A stretch of DNA of 64,000 nt, taken from contig NZ_CP007055.1 of the NCBI RefSeq assembly GCF_000517625.1, forward strand, positions 1,798,001 through 1,862,000. The letters are read 5' to 3'. Positions 33,193-42,568 of the stretch are shown one piece after another. The notes beneath the pieces were generated by a model. It had not been told where the DNA came from. It did not search any database and was given only the letters and a program-made list of their open reading frames with translations. The stretch is from Halostagnicola larsenii XH-48 (GTDB lineage Archaea; Halobacteriota; Halobacteria; Halobacteriales; Natrialbaceae). The first letter of the stretch is position 1, and each line of letters opens with the position of its first letter. Made by a program: the position numbers and the translations under genes.

Positions 33193-33996
33193 CTATATCG
33201 AGACACGCTCGAGATCGATGCGTCTCGGTTCGGGCGTCGACTCGCGATCAGACATCGTCACCGCGTACGCGCCGCGATCCTCGAGAGCGGCGTCCGTGCT
33301 GCCTTCGGAAGCGTTGCTCTCGGCATGTCCGCTCGAGAGGACGCAGACCCCGTCAGCGAGCAGCGGTGCGATCACGCCTGCGGCGACCGCCCGCGGATCC
33401 GATAGCGGCGCTCTGACGACGACTCGATCTCCCGTTTCGATGTCGTTCGTCGCGATCACGTCTCGCCCGCATTCGAGGAGTTCGCCGTGGGTGACTGTCC
33501 GATCCCCGTCGGTTAGCACCGGCGTTTCGGGATCGGTGTCGATCGGCGGAAACGACGGGTTCTCGCTCCAGAGGCCGGTATCCAGGTGGTGAACGGCGGG
33601 CTCGTCCGGGCTCTCGCCGTATCCGATCCGTTGGCCACCCGTCGGCAGTCGATAGTCGCCGACGCGCGGAGTCGGGGCGACGACCACCCGGTACGCGTCG
33701 CCCGCTGCGGACGACTCGCTGGTGCCCTCATCGACGAGATTCGTCGGCGGATCGAACCTGGTCGTCCCCTCGAGCAGTGTGGTCCCGAAAAACGAAAGCA
33801 GCGCCATGGGTCCGGAGCCGACGACGCCGACGGACACCCCTTCTCTGACTCCGCTGTGTCGGAGGAAGTTCCCCGCCTTCCACGCGCTCGTACAGAGCCA
33901 GTGAGCGTCGTAGGTCCGGCCGGTGGCGTCCTCGAGTGCGGGTCGGTCCGTTCGCCGGTCTCGAGCGAACAGGTCGCCGACCGTTGCTGCGGTCAT
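33193..33996 (-). CDS. degenerate ANL-superfamily (AMP-binding-like) protein
   Basis: A 267-residue protein with two segments resembling the N-terminal start of acyl-CoA synthetases: DRPALEDATGRTYDAHWLCTSAWKAGNFLRHSGVREGVSVGVVGSGPMALLSFFGTTLLEG-like (about 17-80) and, after a linker, TPVLTDGDRTVTHGELLEC...ETGDRVVVRAPLSDPRAVAAGVIAPLLADGV (about 160-225). The P-loop SSGTTGxPK, motif A5 and C-terminal domain are absent, so adenylation is unlikely. Probably a non-enzymatic or CoA-binding relic conserved in haloarchaea. Start ATG 33996. Confidence 0.6.
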   Translation of the reverse strand: MTAATVGDLFARDRRTDRPALEDATGRTYDAHWLCTSAWKAGNFLRHSGVREGVSVGVVGSGPMALLSFFGTTLLEGTTRFDPPTNLVDEGTSESSAAGDAYRVVVAPTPRVGDYRLPTGGQRIGYGESPDEPAVHHLDTGLWSENPSFPPIDTDPETPVLTDGDRTVTHGELLECGRDVIATNDIETGDRVVVRAPLSDPRAVAAGVIAPLLADGVCVLSSGHAESNASEGSTDAALEDRGAYAVTMSDRESTPEPRRIDLERVSI

Positions 33997-34155
33997 ACCC
34001 GACAATTCGTTCGGAGCGGAAAAAGGACGCCGACTCGCGTCACCGCTCGGGAGCGGACCGTCCGAACCTGAACTGCGGTCCGGTGACACACCGCGTCAGT
34101 CGTCTGCCGAAACCGTTAGCCGTCCGTCAGGGTCGTCAATCATCTGCCGGAGCCA

Positions 34156-34749
34156 TCAATCGTCCGCTGGAGCGGCCTTGGCGTGCTCGATTTCGGTCCC
34201 GAGCACGTCGAGGAACTCGGCGAGCCACTCGGGATGGTCCGGCCACGCCTGACCGGTGACGAGGGTCTCGTCTCGAACGACGCCGTCCTCCCACGTACCG
34301 CCCGCGCCTTCCACGTCCGCCTGCAGCGCGGGATAGGCCGTGCAGGTTCGGCCCTCGAGCACGTCGGCGGCCGCCAGGATCTGCGCGCCGTGACACAGGG
34401 ACGCGACAGGTTTGTCGGCCTCGAAAAAGTGCCGAACGATCTCGAGCACCTCGTCGTAGGTTCGGAGATACTCGGGTGCGCGACCGCCCGGAACGACCAG
34501 CGCGTCGTACTCGGTCGGGTCGACGGCGTCGAAATCGTGGGTCAGTTCGAAGTTGTGGCCGGGTTTTTCCGTGTAGGTCTGATCGCCCTCGAAATCGTGA
34601 ACGGCGGTCGGGCAGCTATCTCCGGCGGCCTTCTCCGGACAGACCGCGTGGACGTCGTGGCCGACCATCTCGAGGGCCTGAAACGGGACCATTACCTCGT
34701 AGTCTTCGACGAAATCGCCGGCGAGTAACAGGATCTGTTGTGCTGGCAT
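34156..34749 (-). CDS. DJ-1/PfpI family protein
   Basis: A 197-residue class I glutamine amidotransferase-like protein of the PfpI/DJ-1 family. Nucleophile elbow is [17 protein letters not shown] (Cys), with the preceding [14 protein letters not shown] and catalytic-type Glu near [21 protein letters not shown]. Such proteins act as cysteine peptidases, chaperones or methylglyoxal deglycases. Here a deglycase/stress role is plausible because the dnaJ-dnaK genes are next to it. Start ATG 34749 ([13 protein letters not shown]). Confidence 0.9.
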   Translation of the reverse strand: MPAQQILLLAGDFVEDYEVMVPFQALEMVGHDVHAVCPEKAAGDSCPTAVHDFEGDQTYTEKPGHNFELTHDFDAVDPTEYDALVVPGGRAPEYLRTYDEVLEIVRHFFEADKPVASLCHGAQILAAADVLEGRTCTAYPALQADVEGAGGTWEDGVVRDETLVTGQAWPDHPEWLAEFLDVLGTEIEHAKAAPADD

Positions 34750-34855
34750 GGCGTTGTAACACCCGCAAGGAACTACCACGCCCACGAAGATAAGGCTCGT
34801 GTCGGAGCATACCAATCGACACGGATTGTAGCTATTCGATCGACGAGCGATCAGT

Positions 34856-36025
34856 TCAAAAGGCTCGCTTGATCTTCTCGAAGAAGCCTTCGTTGACCTC
34901 GATTTCGTCGCCGCCGGCTTCCGCGAACGCCTCGAGGGCCTCTCGCTGTTCAGCGTTTAAGCTATCGGGCGTGACGACCTGGACCTGCACGAAGAGGTCA
35001 CCGCTGCCGCGGCGCTGGAGTCGGGGCATCCCTTTACCCTCGAGACGGAAGGTTTCGCCGCTCTGGGTCCCGTCCGGAATCTCGAACTCGGCCGCGCCGT
35101 CGAGCGTCGGCACTTCGACCGTATCGCCGAACGTCGCCTGCGGGAACGAAATCGGGAGGCGGTATCGGAGGTCGTTGCCGTCGCGTTCGAACTCCTCGTG
35201 CTCGCGGATCGAAACGTCGATCAGCAGGTCGCCGCTCGGGCCGCCCTCCGGACTCGGACCCCCTTCGCCTTCCATTCGGAGCGTCTGCCCGTCCTGAATG
35301 CCCGCGGGAACGTCGACGGTGAGCGTGACCTCCTCGCGGACGTACCCTTCGCCGCGACAGTCGCCGCAGGTCTCCGAGTAGAGCGTCCCCTCGCCCTCAC
35401 AGCGCGGACAGGCCGTCGTCTGCTGGACGCGCCCGAGCGGGGTCTGTTGGACCTGTGTGACCTGCCCGCGGCCCTGACACTCCGGACATGTCTGTGCGTC
35501 CGCGTCCGGCGGATGTCCCTCGCCGTGACAGGTGTCACACGCTTCAGGTCTGGCGATCGTGAACTGCTTTTGAGCCCCCTCGTAGGCCTCCTCGAGGTCG
35601 ATCTCGAGATCAGTTCGCATGTTTCTGCCTTTCTGGGGGCCGCGTCTCCCGCGGCCGCCGCCACCGCCGAAGACCTGCTCGAAGATGTCGCCGAGGCCGC
35701 CACCGCCGCCCATACCGCCGGCACCGCCACCCATTCCACCGAATGGGCCGCCGCCCATGCCGCCGGCTCCGCCCTGGCTGGCGTCGTACCCGTGTTTTTC
35801 GGCCTGCTCGTACTGGTCGTGGCCCATCCGATCGTAGGCGCTTCGTTTCTCCTCGTCCGTCAGGACCTGTTTCGCCTTCTGTATCTTCTTGAACTTCTCT
35901 TCGGCGTTGGGGTCGTCGCTGACGTCCGGATGATACTCCGTCGCCTTCGATCGGTAAGCCTGCTTGATCTCCTCGGGCGAAGCGTCCGGACTCACGCCGA
36001 GAACATCGTAGAAATCCTCACTCAT
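34856..36025 (-). CDS. dnaJ: chaperone DnaJ (Hsp40, type A)
   Basis: A 389-residue type A J-protein. J domain at 1-70 with [18 protein letters not shown] (HPD motif that triggers DnaK ATPase); a Gly/Met-rich linker ([13 protein letters not shown]); four zinc repeats [32 protein letters not shown]; and two C-terminal substrate-binding barrels ([19 protein letters not shown]). It hands unfolded proteins to DnaK. Downstream of dnaK with a 105-bp gap. Confidence 0.97.
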   Translation of the reverse strand: MSEDFYDVLGVSPDASPEEIKQAYRSKATEYHPDVSDDPNAEEKFKKIQKAKQVLTDEEKRSAYDRMGHDQYEQAEKHGYDASQGGAGGMGGGPFGGMGGGAGGMGGGGGLGDIFEQVFGGGGGRGRRGPQKGRNMRTDLEIDLEEAYEGAQKQFTIARPEACDTCHGEGHPPDADAQTCPECQGRGQVTQVQQTPLGRVQQTTACPRCEGEGTLYSETCGDCRGEGYVREEVTLTVDVPAGIQDGQTLRMEGEGGPSPEGGPSGDLLIDVSIREHEEFERDGNDLRYRLPISFPQATFGDTVEVPTLDGAAEFEIPDGTQSGETFRLEGKGMPRLQRRGSGDLFVQVQVVTPDSLNAEQREALEAFAEAGGDEIEVNEGFFEKIKRAF

Positions 36026-36130
36026 TCGTTACCCCACGGTAATCGATTGAGCCACTTGAAATGACCGTTTGTCCGACCTCGTGACCGATCCGCGAGGACG
36101 AGCGTTCGGGGTCGTTAGGAGCCGGGGTCG

Positions 36131-38101
36131 TTAGGAGTCGTCGCCGTCGTCGCCGTCGTCGTCGCCGCTTTCGTCCTCGACGTCTTCGAAGTCGGCGTCG
36201 ACGTACTCGTCGTCACCCGCATCTGGGCCGCCCGCTCCGGGATTCGGGCCGCCACCCATGCCGCCTCCCATTCCGGCACCGCCCGCGGCTCCCGGTCCGC
36301 CGGCAGCGCCGGCTCCTGCCGCACCGGCGCCGGGACCCGCACCGCCCGCGGCGCCCGCACCGGCGTCCTGATAGAGCTGTTTGCCGATCTCCTGGAGCTC
36401 CTTGCTCAGGGTTTCGGTCGCCGCCTCGATGTCCTCTGCGTCGGCGTCCTCGTCGTCGATCGTCTCTTCTAAGTCCTCGACGGCCGATTCGACGCTCTCG
36501 CGGATCTCGTCGTCGACCTCCTCGTTCTCCTCGAGGAGCGTCTCCGCGCGCTGGATCGCGGCCTCGGCGGAGTTGCGCGCCTCGATCCGTTCGCGGCGCT
36601 GCTGGTCCTCTTCGGCGTGTTCTTCTGCTTCTTCCTGCAGTCGGTCGATCTCGTCGTCGGAGAGACCGGCGCCGCCTTCGATCGTGATCTCCTCGCTGGT
36701 GCCGGTTCCCTTGTCTTCGGCGGAGACGTTGACGATCCCGTTCTCGTCGATCGAGAAGCCGACCTCGATCTGGGGCGTTCCGGCCGGTGCCGGCGGGATG
36801 CCGGTCAGGTGGAACTCGCCGAGCAGTTCGTTCTTCTCGGCGAGTTCGCGCTCGCCCTGGAAGACCCGGACCTGCACCGACGTCTGGTTGTCCGCGGCGG
36901 TCGTGAAGACCTTCGACTCCTCGGTCGGGATCGTCGTGTTCTTCTCGATGAGTCGCTCGAAGAGACCGCCCTTGACCTCGATACCGAGCGAGAGCGGCGT
37001 CACGTCGAGCAACACGACATCGTCGACCTCGCCGCCGAGGACGCCACCCTGAATCGCCGCACCGAGCGCGACGGCCTCGTCGGGGTTGACGTTCTTCTGT
37101 GGCTCTTCGCCGATGAGTTCCTCGACCTTGTCCGCGACCTGTGGCATTCGGGTCGAGCCGCCGACGAGCAGGACTTCGTCGATGTCGCCCTTGTCGTAGC
37201 CCGCGTCCTCGAGCGCCTGTTCGGTCGGTTCGACCGTGCGCTCGATGAGGTCCGACGTGAGCGACTCGAACTTGGCTCGAGTCATGCTCTCTTCGAGGTG
37301 GATCGGGCCGTCGTCGGTCGCCGTGATGAAGGGCAGGTTGATCTCGGTTTCCTTCCGGCTGCTGAGTTCGATTTTGGCCTCCTCCGCGGCGTCTTTGAGC
37401 CGCTGGAGGGCCTGTCGGTCCTCGCGGAGGTCGACGCCGTGTTCGGCCTCGAACTGCTCGGCCAGCCAGTCGATGATGGCGTGGTCCCAGTCGTCGCCGC
37501 CGAGGTCGTTGTCGCCGTTGGTCGCGACGACCTCGTAGACGCCGCCGCCCAGGTCGAGGATCGACACGTCGAACGTCCCGCCGCCGAGGTCGTAGACGAG
37601 GACGGTCTGATCGGCGTCGTCCTCTAAGCCGTAGGCCATCGACGCCGCGGTCGGCTCGTTAATGATCCGCTCGACCTCGAAGCCGGCGATCTCGCCGGCA
37701 TCCTTGGTCGCCTGGCGCTGTCGATCCGAGAAGTACGCCGGTACCGTGATGACCGCCCGCTCTAAGTCGTCACCGAGGTACTCTTCGGCGTCGCGTTTGA
37801 TCTTCTGGAGGATCATCGCCGAAATCTCTTCGGGCGTGTACTCCTCGCCCTCGATTTCGACGGTGTAGTCCTCCTCGCCCATGTGGCGTTTGATCGAGGA
37901 GATGGTCTTTTCCGGGTTCTGAATCGCCTGATTCTTCGCCGGTTTGCCGACGAGCCGTTCGTCGTCGGTAAAGGCCACAATCGACGGCGTCGTCCGATCT
38001 CCCTCCGAGTTGACGATGATCTCCGGGTCACCGCCTTCCATCACTGCGAAGGCACTGTTCGTCGTCCCGAGGTCGATCCCGAGAATCTTGTTGCTCGTCA
38101 T
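36131..38101 (-). CDS. dnaK: chaperone DnaK (Hsp70)
   Basis: A 656-residue Hsp70 with ATPase domain ([40 protein letters not shown]), linker [15 protein letters not shown]-type and substrate-binding domain, ending in an acidic Gly/Ala-rich tail. Works with the DnaJ and GrpE encoded here. Start ATG 38101; an extension of seven residues exists upstream. The strong TATA box about 28 bp from the start suggests a leaderless, heat-responsive transcript. Confidence 0.97.
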   Translation of the reverse strand: MTSNKILGIDLGTTNSAFAVMEGGDPEIIVNSEGDRTTPSIVAFTDDERLVGKPAKNQAIQNPEKTISSIKRHMGEEDYTVEIEGEEYTPEEISAMILQKIKRDAEEYLGDDLERAVITVPAYFSDRQRQATKDAGEIAGFEVERIINEPTAASMAYGLEDDADQTVLVYDLGGGTFDVSILDLGGGVYEVVATNGDNDLGGDDWDHAIIDWLAEQFEAEHGVDLREDRQALQRLKDAAEEAKIELSSRKETEINLPFITATDDGPIHLEESMTRAKFESLTSDLIERTVEPTEQALEDAGYDKGDIDEVLLVGGSTRMPQVADKVEELIGEEPQKNVNPDEAVALGAAIQGGVLGGEVDDVVLLDVTPLSLGIEVKGGLFERLIEKNTTIPTEESKVFTTAADNQTSVQVRVFQGERELAEKNELLGEFHLTGIPPAPAGTPQIEVGFSIDENGIVNVSAEDKGTGTSEEITIEGGAGLSDDEIDRLQEEAEEHAEEDQQRRERIEARNSAEAAIQRAETLLEENEEVDDEIRESVESAVEDLEETIDDEDADAEDIEAATETLSKELQEIGKQLYQDAGAGAAGGAGPGAGAAGAGAAGGPGAAGGAGMGGGMGGGPNPGAGGPDAGDDEYVDADFEDVEDESGDDDGDDGDDS

Positions 38102-38126
38102 CTGGCCGGGTATAACGCGCACTTTG

Positions 38127-38134
38127 TTTTAAAG
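38127..38134 (-). promoter_or_regulatory. TATA box for dnaK
   Basis: Reads CTTTAAAA on the minus strand, about 29 bp before the dnaK ATG: classic haloarchaeal leaderless spacing. Confidence 0.55.
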
Positions 38135-38305
38135 CTTACTAGCTGGGACCGACCTACGAATAAAACCCACAGAGAGCGCGTTTATCGCCGACTTTCGGCA
38201 GTTGGGATGCGAATAAAAATTTCGGGGTTCTCGAGTCTCCGGTTCGCGAATGACCGGACAAATCGTATCAACACACGGATGTTCGTTGGGTGGAATGATC
38301 CCGTC

Positions 38306-38989
38306 ATGGGCCTCGTCGCCGAATTCGAGATCCACTGCGAAGCGCTCCCGCTGGTCGAGGTTGCCGAAGCCGCTCCGGCGGCAGCCATCGAGGTCGAGAT
38401 ACAGTTCAATCACGGCAATCGGCCGCCGTTCATCGTTCACGTCACCCACGATTCACCCGACGCAGTCGAGCGGGCGCTCGAGTCGTCGTCCTTTGTCGCG
38501 ACGTATACGGTGCTCGGGCAGGCCGGCGAGACGCGTCGATATCAAGTGATCCCGGCTGTCGGAATCGTCGAACAACTCGGCGATCACGTCGACCTCTCGG
38601 GGCTTCGCGCGCTGGCCACGACCGACTCGAGCATCGATCGGATTCGCGCGACGCCGACGGGCTGGATCCAGACCGGGTGGTTCGCCGACCGAGACGCGTT
38701 CCACGAGTTCCGCCGATTCTGGCAGAAAAACGCCGGATTCACTCTCCGGCGTCTCGGCCGCGTCGGCGAACCCGAAGAACCGGGCGACGGCCTGACCGAT
38801 CCACAGCGGGAAGCGCTCCGGACCGCCTACGAGATGGGACACTACCGGATTCCGCGGGCGGCGTCACTCGAGGCGGTCGCCGACGAACTCGAGATTTCGC
38901 CGTCGTCGCTCTCCGAACGGCTCCGTCGCGCGCAGACGCACCTGATAGAGACGACGGTGGCTTCGATCTGGCCGCCGCTGCCGGAGTGA
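38306..38989 (+). CDS. HTH_10 (Bat-type) transcriptional regulator
   Basis: A 227-residue regulator of the bacterio-opsin-activator-like HTH_10 class. N-terminal ~150 residues form a sensor-like domain (GLVAEFEIHCEALPLVEVA); the C-terminal GDGLTDPQREALRTAYEMGHYRIPRAASLEAVADELEISPSSLSERLRRAQTHLI is the HTH_10 DNA-binding helix-turn-helix. It is divergent from dnaK, so it might control the chaperone genes; this is inferred from location. Start could instead be ATG 38279. Confidence 0.85.
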   Translation: MGLVAEFEIHCEALPLVEVAEAAPAAAIEVEIQFNHGNRPPFIVHVTHDSPDAVERALESSSFVATYTVLGQAGETRRYQVIPAVGIVEQLGDHVDLSGLRALATTDSSIDRIRATPTGWIQTGWFADRDAFHEFRRFWQKNAGFTLRRLGRVGEPEEPGDGLTDPQREALRTAYEMGHYRIPRAASLEAVADELEISPSSLSERLRRAQTHLIETTVASIWPPLPE

Positions 38990-39085
38990 ACTGCGAGAAT
39001 TGGCGCGGTCACCGACGACGGATAAACTGCCGAACGATTGCGAGACACGCTTAGCCGGGTCGACACCAAATCCGTCGATCCACCC

Positions 39086-39901
39086 ATGCAGACGATCACG
39101 TCAGCAGACGGTACCAGTATCGCGTACGAGACGGACGGAGACGGTCCGCCGCTGGTCCTCCTCCACGGCGGCGGGACGCGCCGCTATTGGGAGCCGTTCG
39201 TTCCTCGGTTCTCGGACGACTTCACTGTCGTTCGGCCGGACCGTCGAGGCCGCGGCGACAGCGGCGACGGCGACGAGTACGATATCGGCCGCGAGGTCGA
39301 AGACGCTCGCGCAGTAGTCGACGCCGTGGCCGGCGATCCGATCCTGTTCGGGCACTCTTTTGGCGGCCTCCAAGCGCTCGAGGCCGCTCGAGACGCGCCC
39401 GTGCAAGCGGTCATCGCCTACGAACCCGCGTACCTCGTCGGCGACTATCGAAAGCGAGCGAACCTCGCGTCCCGAATGCAGGCCCAACTCGAGAACGGCA
39501 ATCGTCGCGAGGCGATGAAACTTCACCTCGAGGAGGTGATCCACGGCGGCGAGATCGACGAGCTCGATCGCTGGCTCGAAGAGTGGCCCGCCTGGCCGGA
39601 GTACGCCGAACACGTCGAGAACGCGGCGCGTATGGACCGCGCGCTCGAGGACCACCAGCTTTCAGAGACGCTGGACGTGGACGCACCAGCACTTTTACTG
39701 ACCGGGAGCGAGGGGCCGTCGCACCTCCGGGAGAGCGTTCGGGCAGTTCACGACGCACTTCCCGAAAGCCGACTCCTCGAGTTCGACGGCGTCGGTCACC
39801 TCGGCCCGACCGAAGCGCCGGAGCGGATCGCGACCGAGCTTCGGCGGTTTCTCGAAGAAACAGAGGCGGCGGATCCGACGATCGAAGGTGAGCAAATCTA
39901 A
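39086..39901 (+). CDS. alpha/beta hydrolase
   Basis: A 271-residue alpha/beta-fold hydrolase. Oxyanion HGGGT at about 27-31, nucleophile elbow GHSFGG (Ser 91), acid near LLLTGSEGP and His in GVGHLGP near the C-terminus. Length fits small-molecule esterase or lactonase types such as MhpC. Substrate is unknown. It lies between the HTH_10 regulator and grpE and begins at ATG 39086 (MQTITSADGT). Confidence 0.85.
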   Translation: MQTITSADGTSIAYETDGDGPPLVLLHGGGTRRYWEPFVPRFSDDFTVVRPDRRGRGDSGDGDEYDIGREVEDARAVVDAVAGDPILFGHSFGGLQALEAARDAPVQAVIAYEPAYLVGDYRKRANLASRMQAQLENGNRREAMKLHLEEVIHGGEIDELDRWLEEWPAWPEYAEHVENAARMDRALEDHQLSETLDVDAPALLLTGSEGPSHLRESVRAVHDALPESRLLEFDGVGHLGPTEAPERIATELRRFLEETEAADPTIEGEQI

Positions 39902-39956
39902 AAGGGCGGACGCAATACGTACGGCCTTCTCGTCGCACACCTGTTTTCGAACTGCG

Positions 39957-40880
39957 TCAGTTCTCGGGTTCCGCTTCGGAGTCTCCAGATTCGTTTACCG
40001 GCTCCTCGGCTGGCCCACCGTCCGCATCCGCCCCGTTTTCGTCGTCCTCGTCGGCGAATTCCCCGTTCGAGACGGTGATCTGCGCGTTCTGGATTACCTT
40101 CTCGCCCATCTCGTAGCCGGGCGTAAACACGTCCGCGACCGTTCCCTCGGGCTGGTCGCTGTCGACGTTCATCATGACCTCGTGGCGTTGGGGGTCGACC
40201 TCGGCTCCCGGTTCCGGATCGATTTCGGTGACGTTCTCGTCCTCGAGGATCCGGTCGAACTCTCGAAGGGTCATGTCGACGCCGTCGCGAAGGCTTTCAA
40301 CGTCGCCGCTTTCCTCCTCGAGTGCGCGTTTGAGGTTGTCTCGAACGCCGACCAGCCGCTCGACTAGGTCTTCGGTCGCGCGCTCTTTCATCTGCTCCTG
40401 GCGCTTTTTGGCTCGCTTCTTGTAGTTCTGGAAGTCGGCTTGCTTGCGCTTGAGCCGGCTCTGGAGGTCCTCGATTTCGGCTCCCGCCTCCTCGAGTTGT
40501 TCGTCTCGCTGCCCGAGCGCCGCCCGAAGCTCGCCGATCGTTTCGGCCTGTTCTTCGACGCGGCCGACGAGGTCCGCCTCGCGTTCGACCGCGTCCGCGA
40601 GCAGTCGATCGACCTCCTCGGAGGTGTCCTCGTCCGGAATCGCCGCGACGGCGTCGGCGAGTGTCGTCGAGACGTCGGTATCGGCGGGTTGTCCGTCCTC
40701 GAGCGATTCGTCGGTAGTCGATTCAGTGTCGGAATCCGCGGCGTCTGACGCATCGAGTCCATCCCCGGTGGACTCGTCGGTTTGGCGTGCCGAACGCTCG
40801 TTCCCGTCGGCACCGTCGTCGGATTCCTCCTCGGACGAAACGGCCTGGGCGTCTGCATTTGTGCCCTCGTCTTCGCTCAT
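39957..40880 (-). CDS. grpE: nucleotide exchange factor GrpE
   Basis: A 307-residue GrpE that releases ADP from DnaK. A coiled coil at about 125-200 (VEEQAETIGELRAALGQRDEQLEEAG...RLKRKQADFQNYKKRAKKRQEQ) is followed by the beta-wing domain (LVGVRDNLKRAL; PGYEMGEKVIQNAQITVSNG). Both ends carry long Asp/Glu/Ser-rich tails, so the protein is larger than bacterial GrpE. It is separated from dnaK by two genes. Start ATG 40880 (MSEDEGTNADAQ). Confidence 0.93.
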   Translation of the reverse strand: MSEDEGTNADAQAVSSEEESDDGADGNERSARQTDESTGDGLDASDAADSDTESTTDESLEDGQPADTDVSTTLADAVAAIPDEDTSEEVDRLLADAVEREADLVGRVEEQAETIGELRAALGQRDEQLEEAGAEIEDLQSRLKRKQADFQNYKKRAKKRQEQMKERATEDLVERLVGVRDNLKRALEEESGDVESLRDGVDMTLREFDRILEDENVTEIDPEPGAEVDPQRHEVMMNVDSDQPEGTVADVFTPGYEMGEKVIQNAQITVSNGEFADEDDENGADADGGPAEEPVNESGDSEAEPEN

Positions 40881-41045
40881 ATCCCAGTCAAAGAACAGCG
40901 GTAATAAAAGGGTTGAGGTCCGCATCCGGACGTGTCAGTACGCCTGGTAGCGATCGTGACGCGCTGTGGGTCTCGAATTCGAACGCTCGCCGGCCGAACT
41001 GGCCCCAGCCAATCGATATTTGTGCGTCCGGCGTGAGTTCCTGCT

Positions 41046-42506
41046 ATGACGGCTCCGGAATCGGACGACGCGTTTCATCTCACCCTCCGCTACGAGGATG
41101 GAACGGTCCGTCTCGACGGAGACCTCCCCGAACGCGTTCGCTCGCAGCTTCTCGAGTCGCCCTCCCTCGAGTTCGAATCGGACTCGCGAACCGGCACGTA
41201 TCGTGTTCCAGGATTTCAGTACGCAGCGCTTCTCGAAGCCCTCGAGCACAGCACTGACAACACCGGCACCGATGTCAGTGCGGATCGAGTGACGATCGAT
41301 GACCGAGTCCTCTCGGTCGAGCATATCCCGCAACTCGAGTCGGCCTATACGTTGCGGGAGTATCAGGAGACGGCCCTCGAGCGCTGGCTCGAGACCGACT
41401 CGAGTCCGGGTAACGACGACTGCCCGCCTGCCCCCGCGGGCGTTCTCGAACTCCCGACGGGCAGCGGCAAGACGGTGATCGGGCTGAAAGCGATCGAGCA
41501 CCTCTCGAGACCGACGCTGATCGTGGTTCCGACGATCGACCTCCTCGAGCAGTGGGAACGCGAACTCGAACGGGAGTTCGAGGTTCCGATCGGGCGATTC
41601 GGCGGCGGCGAACAACGACTCGAGGTGATCACCGTCTCGACGTACGACTCGGCGTACCTGAAGGCGGACTCGGTCGGCGACCGGTTCGGCCTCGTCGTCT
41701 TCGACGAGGTACACCACCTCGGCGGGGAGGGGTATCGCGACATCGCTCGGCTGCTGGCCGCACCCGCACGGCTCGGACTCACGGCGACGTTCGAGCGGCC
41801 GGACGACGCCCACGAAGTGGTCGCCGACCTCGTCGGCCCGCTCGTCCACCGGATCGAGGTCGACGAGCTCGCCGGAGACCACCTCGCGCCCTACGACATG
41901 AAACGACTCGAGGTGTCGCTCACGGACGAAGAGCGCGAGGAGTACGAGCGGAACCAGTCGATTTTCACCGACTACCTCGCCAGTTCGAACATCCGAATGC
42001 AAAGCGGCTCGGACTACCAGGAACTCGTCAAGCGCTCGGGCAACGACGCGGAGGCCCGCGAGGCGCTGCTCGCACGACAACGTGCGCGAGAGATTACCCG
42101 CGGAAGCGACGCCAAGATACGGGCGCTCGAGTCGATTCTCGACGAGCACCGCGGCGAACGGATCATCGTCTTCACCGCCTCGAACGACCTCGCGTACGAG
42201 GTGAGCGAACGATTCTTGATCCCCACGATCACGCATCGGACTGGGACGGAAGAGCGCCGGGAGATTCTCGAGCGCTTTCGCGAGGGCACCTACTCGCGCG
42301 TGGTAACCTCGAACGTCCTCGACGAGGGCGTCGACGTTCCGGACGCCTCCGTCGCCATCGTCCTCTCGGGGAGCGGCAGCGAACGCGAGTTCACCCAGCG
42401 GCTCGGTCGGATCCTTCGCCCGAAGGACGACGGCGGACGAGCGCTGTTGTACGAGGTCGTGAGCCGGGAGACGAGCGAAGAGCGCGTCGCCGACCGTCGG
42501 CGATAG
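41046..42506 (+). CDS. XPB/ERCC3-like DNA helicase
   Basis: A 486-residue superfamily 2 helicase of the archaeal XPB type. Motif I LELPTGSGKTVIGL, motif II VFDEVHH (DEVH), motif III LGLTATFER, motif VI FTQRLGRILRP. An N-terminal damage-recognition region (1-115) precedes the helicase core, and a thumb-like insertion with helix-rich EEREEYERNQSIFTDYLA is present. It unwinds damaged DNA in concert with Bax1, encoded 62 bp downstream. Likely operon XPB-bax1. Confidence 0.93.
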   Translation: MTAPESDDAFHLTLRYEDGTVRLDGDLPERVRSQLLESPSLEFESDSRTGTYRVPGFQYAALLEALEHSTDNTGTDVSADRVTIDDRVLSVEHIPQLESAYTLREYQETALERWLETDSSPGNDDCPPAPAGVLELPTGSGKTVIGLKAIEHLSRPTLIVVPTIDLLEQWERELEREFEVPIGRFGGGEQRLEVITVSTYDSAYLKADSVGDRFGLVVFDEVHHLGGEGYRDIARLLAAPARLGLTATFERPDDAHEVVADLVGPLVHRIEVDELAGDHLAPYDMKRLEVSLTDEEREEYERNQSIFTDYLASSNIRMQSGSDYQELVKRSGNDAEAREALLARQRAREITRGSDAKIRALESILDEHRGERIIVFTASNDLAYEVSERFLIPTITHRTGTEERREILERFREGTYSRVVTSNVLDEGVDVPDASVAIVLSGSGSEREFTQRLGRILRPKDDGGRALLYEVVSRETSEERVADRRR

Positions 42507-42568
42507 CTCGAGTCTCGCAGGACTCACACCGGGTGATTTTTACCATCTCTGCGCTGATAGGTTCATAG

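Noticed and set aside
37000-37500. second reading frame inside dnaK as a possible gene
   Set aside because: Shadow frames with low-complexity Ser/Arg content; no motif or start context supports them.
40935-42527. 530-codon open frame antisense to the XPB gene
   Set aside because: Shadow of XPB, which has intact helicase motifs; the product is unlike any known family.
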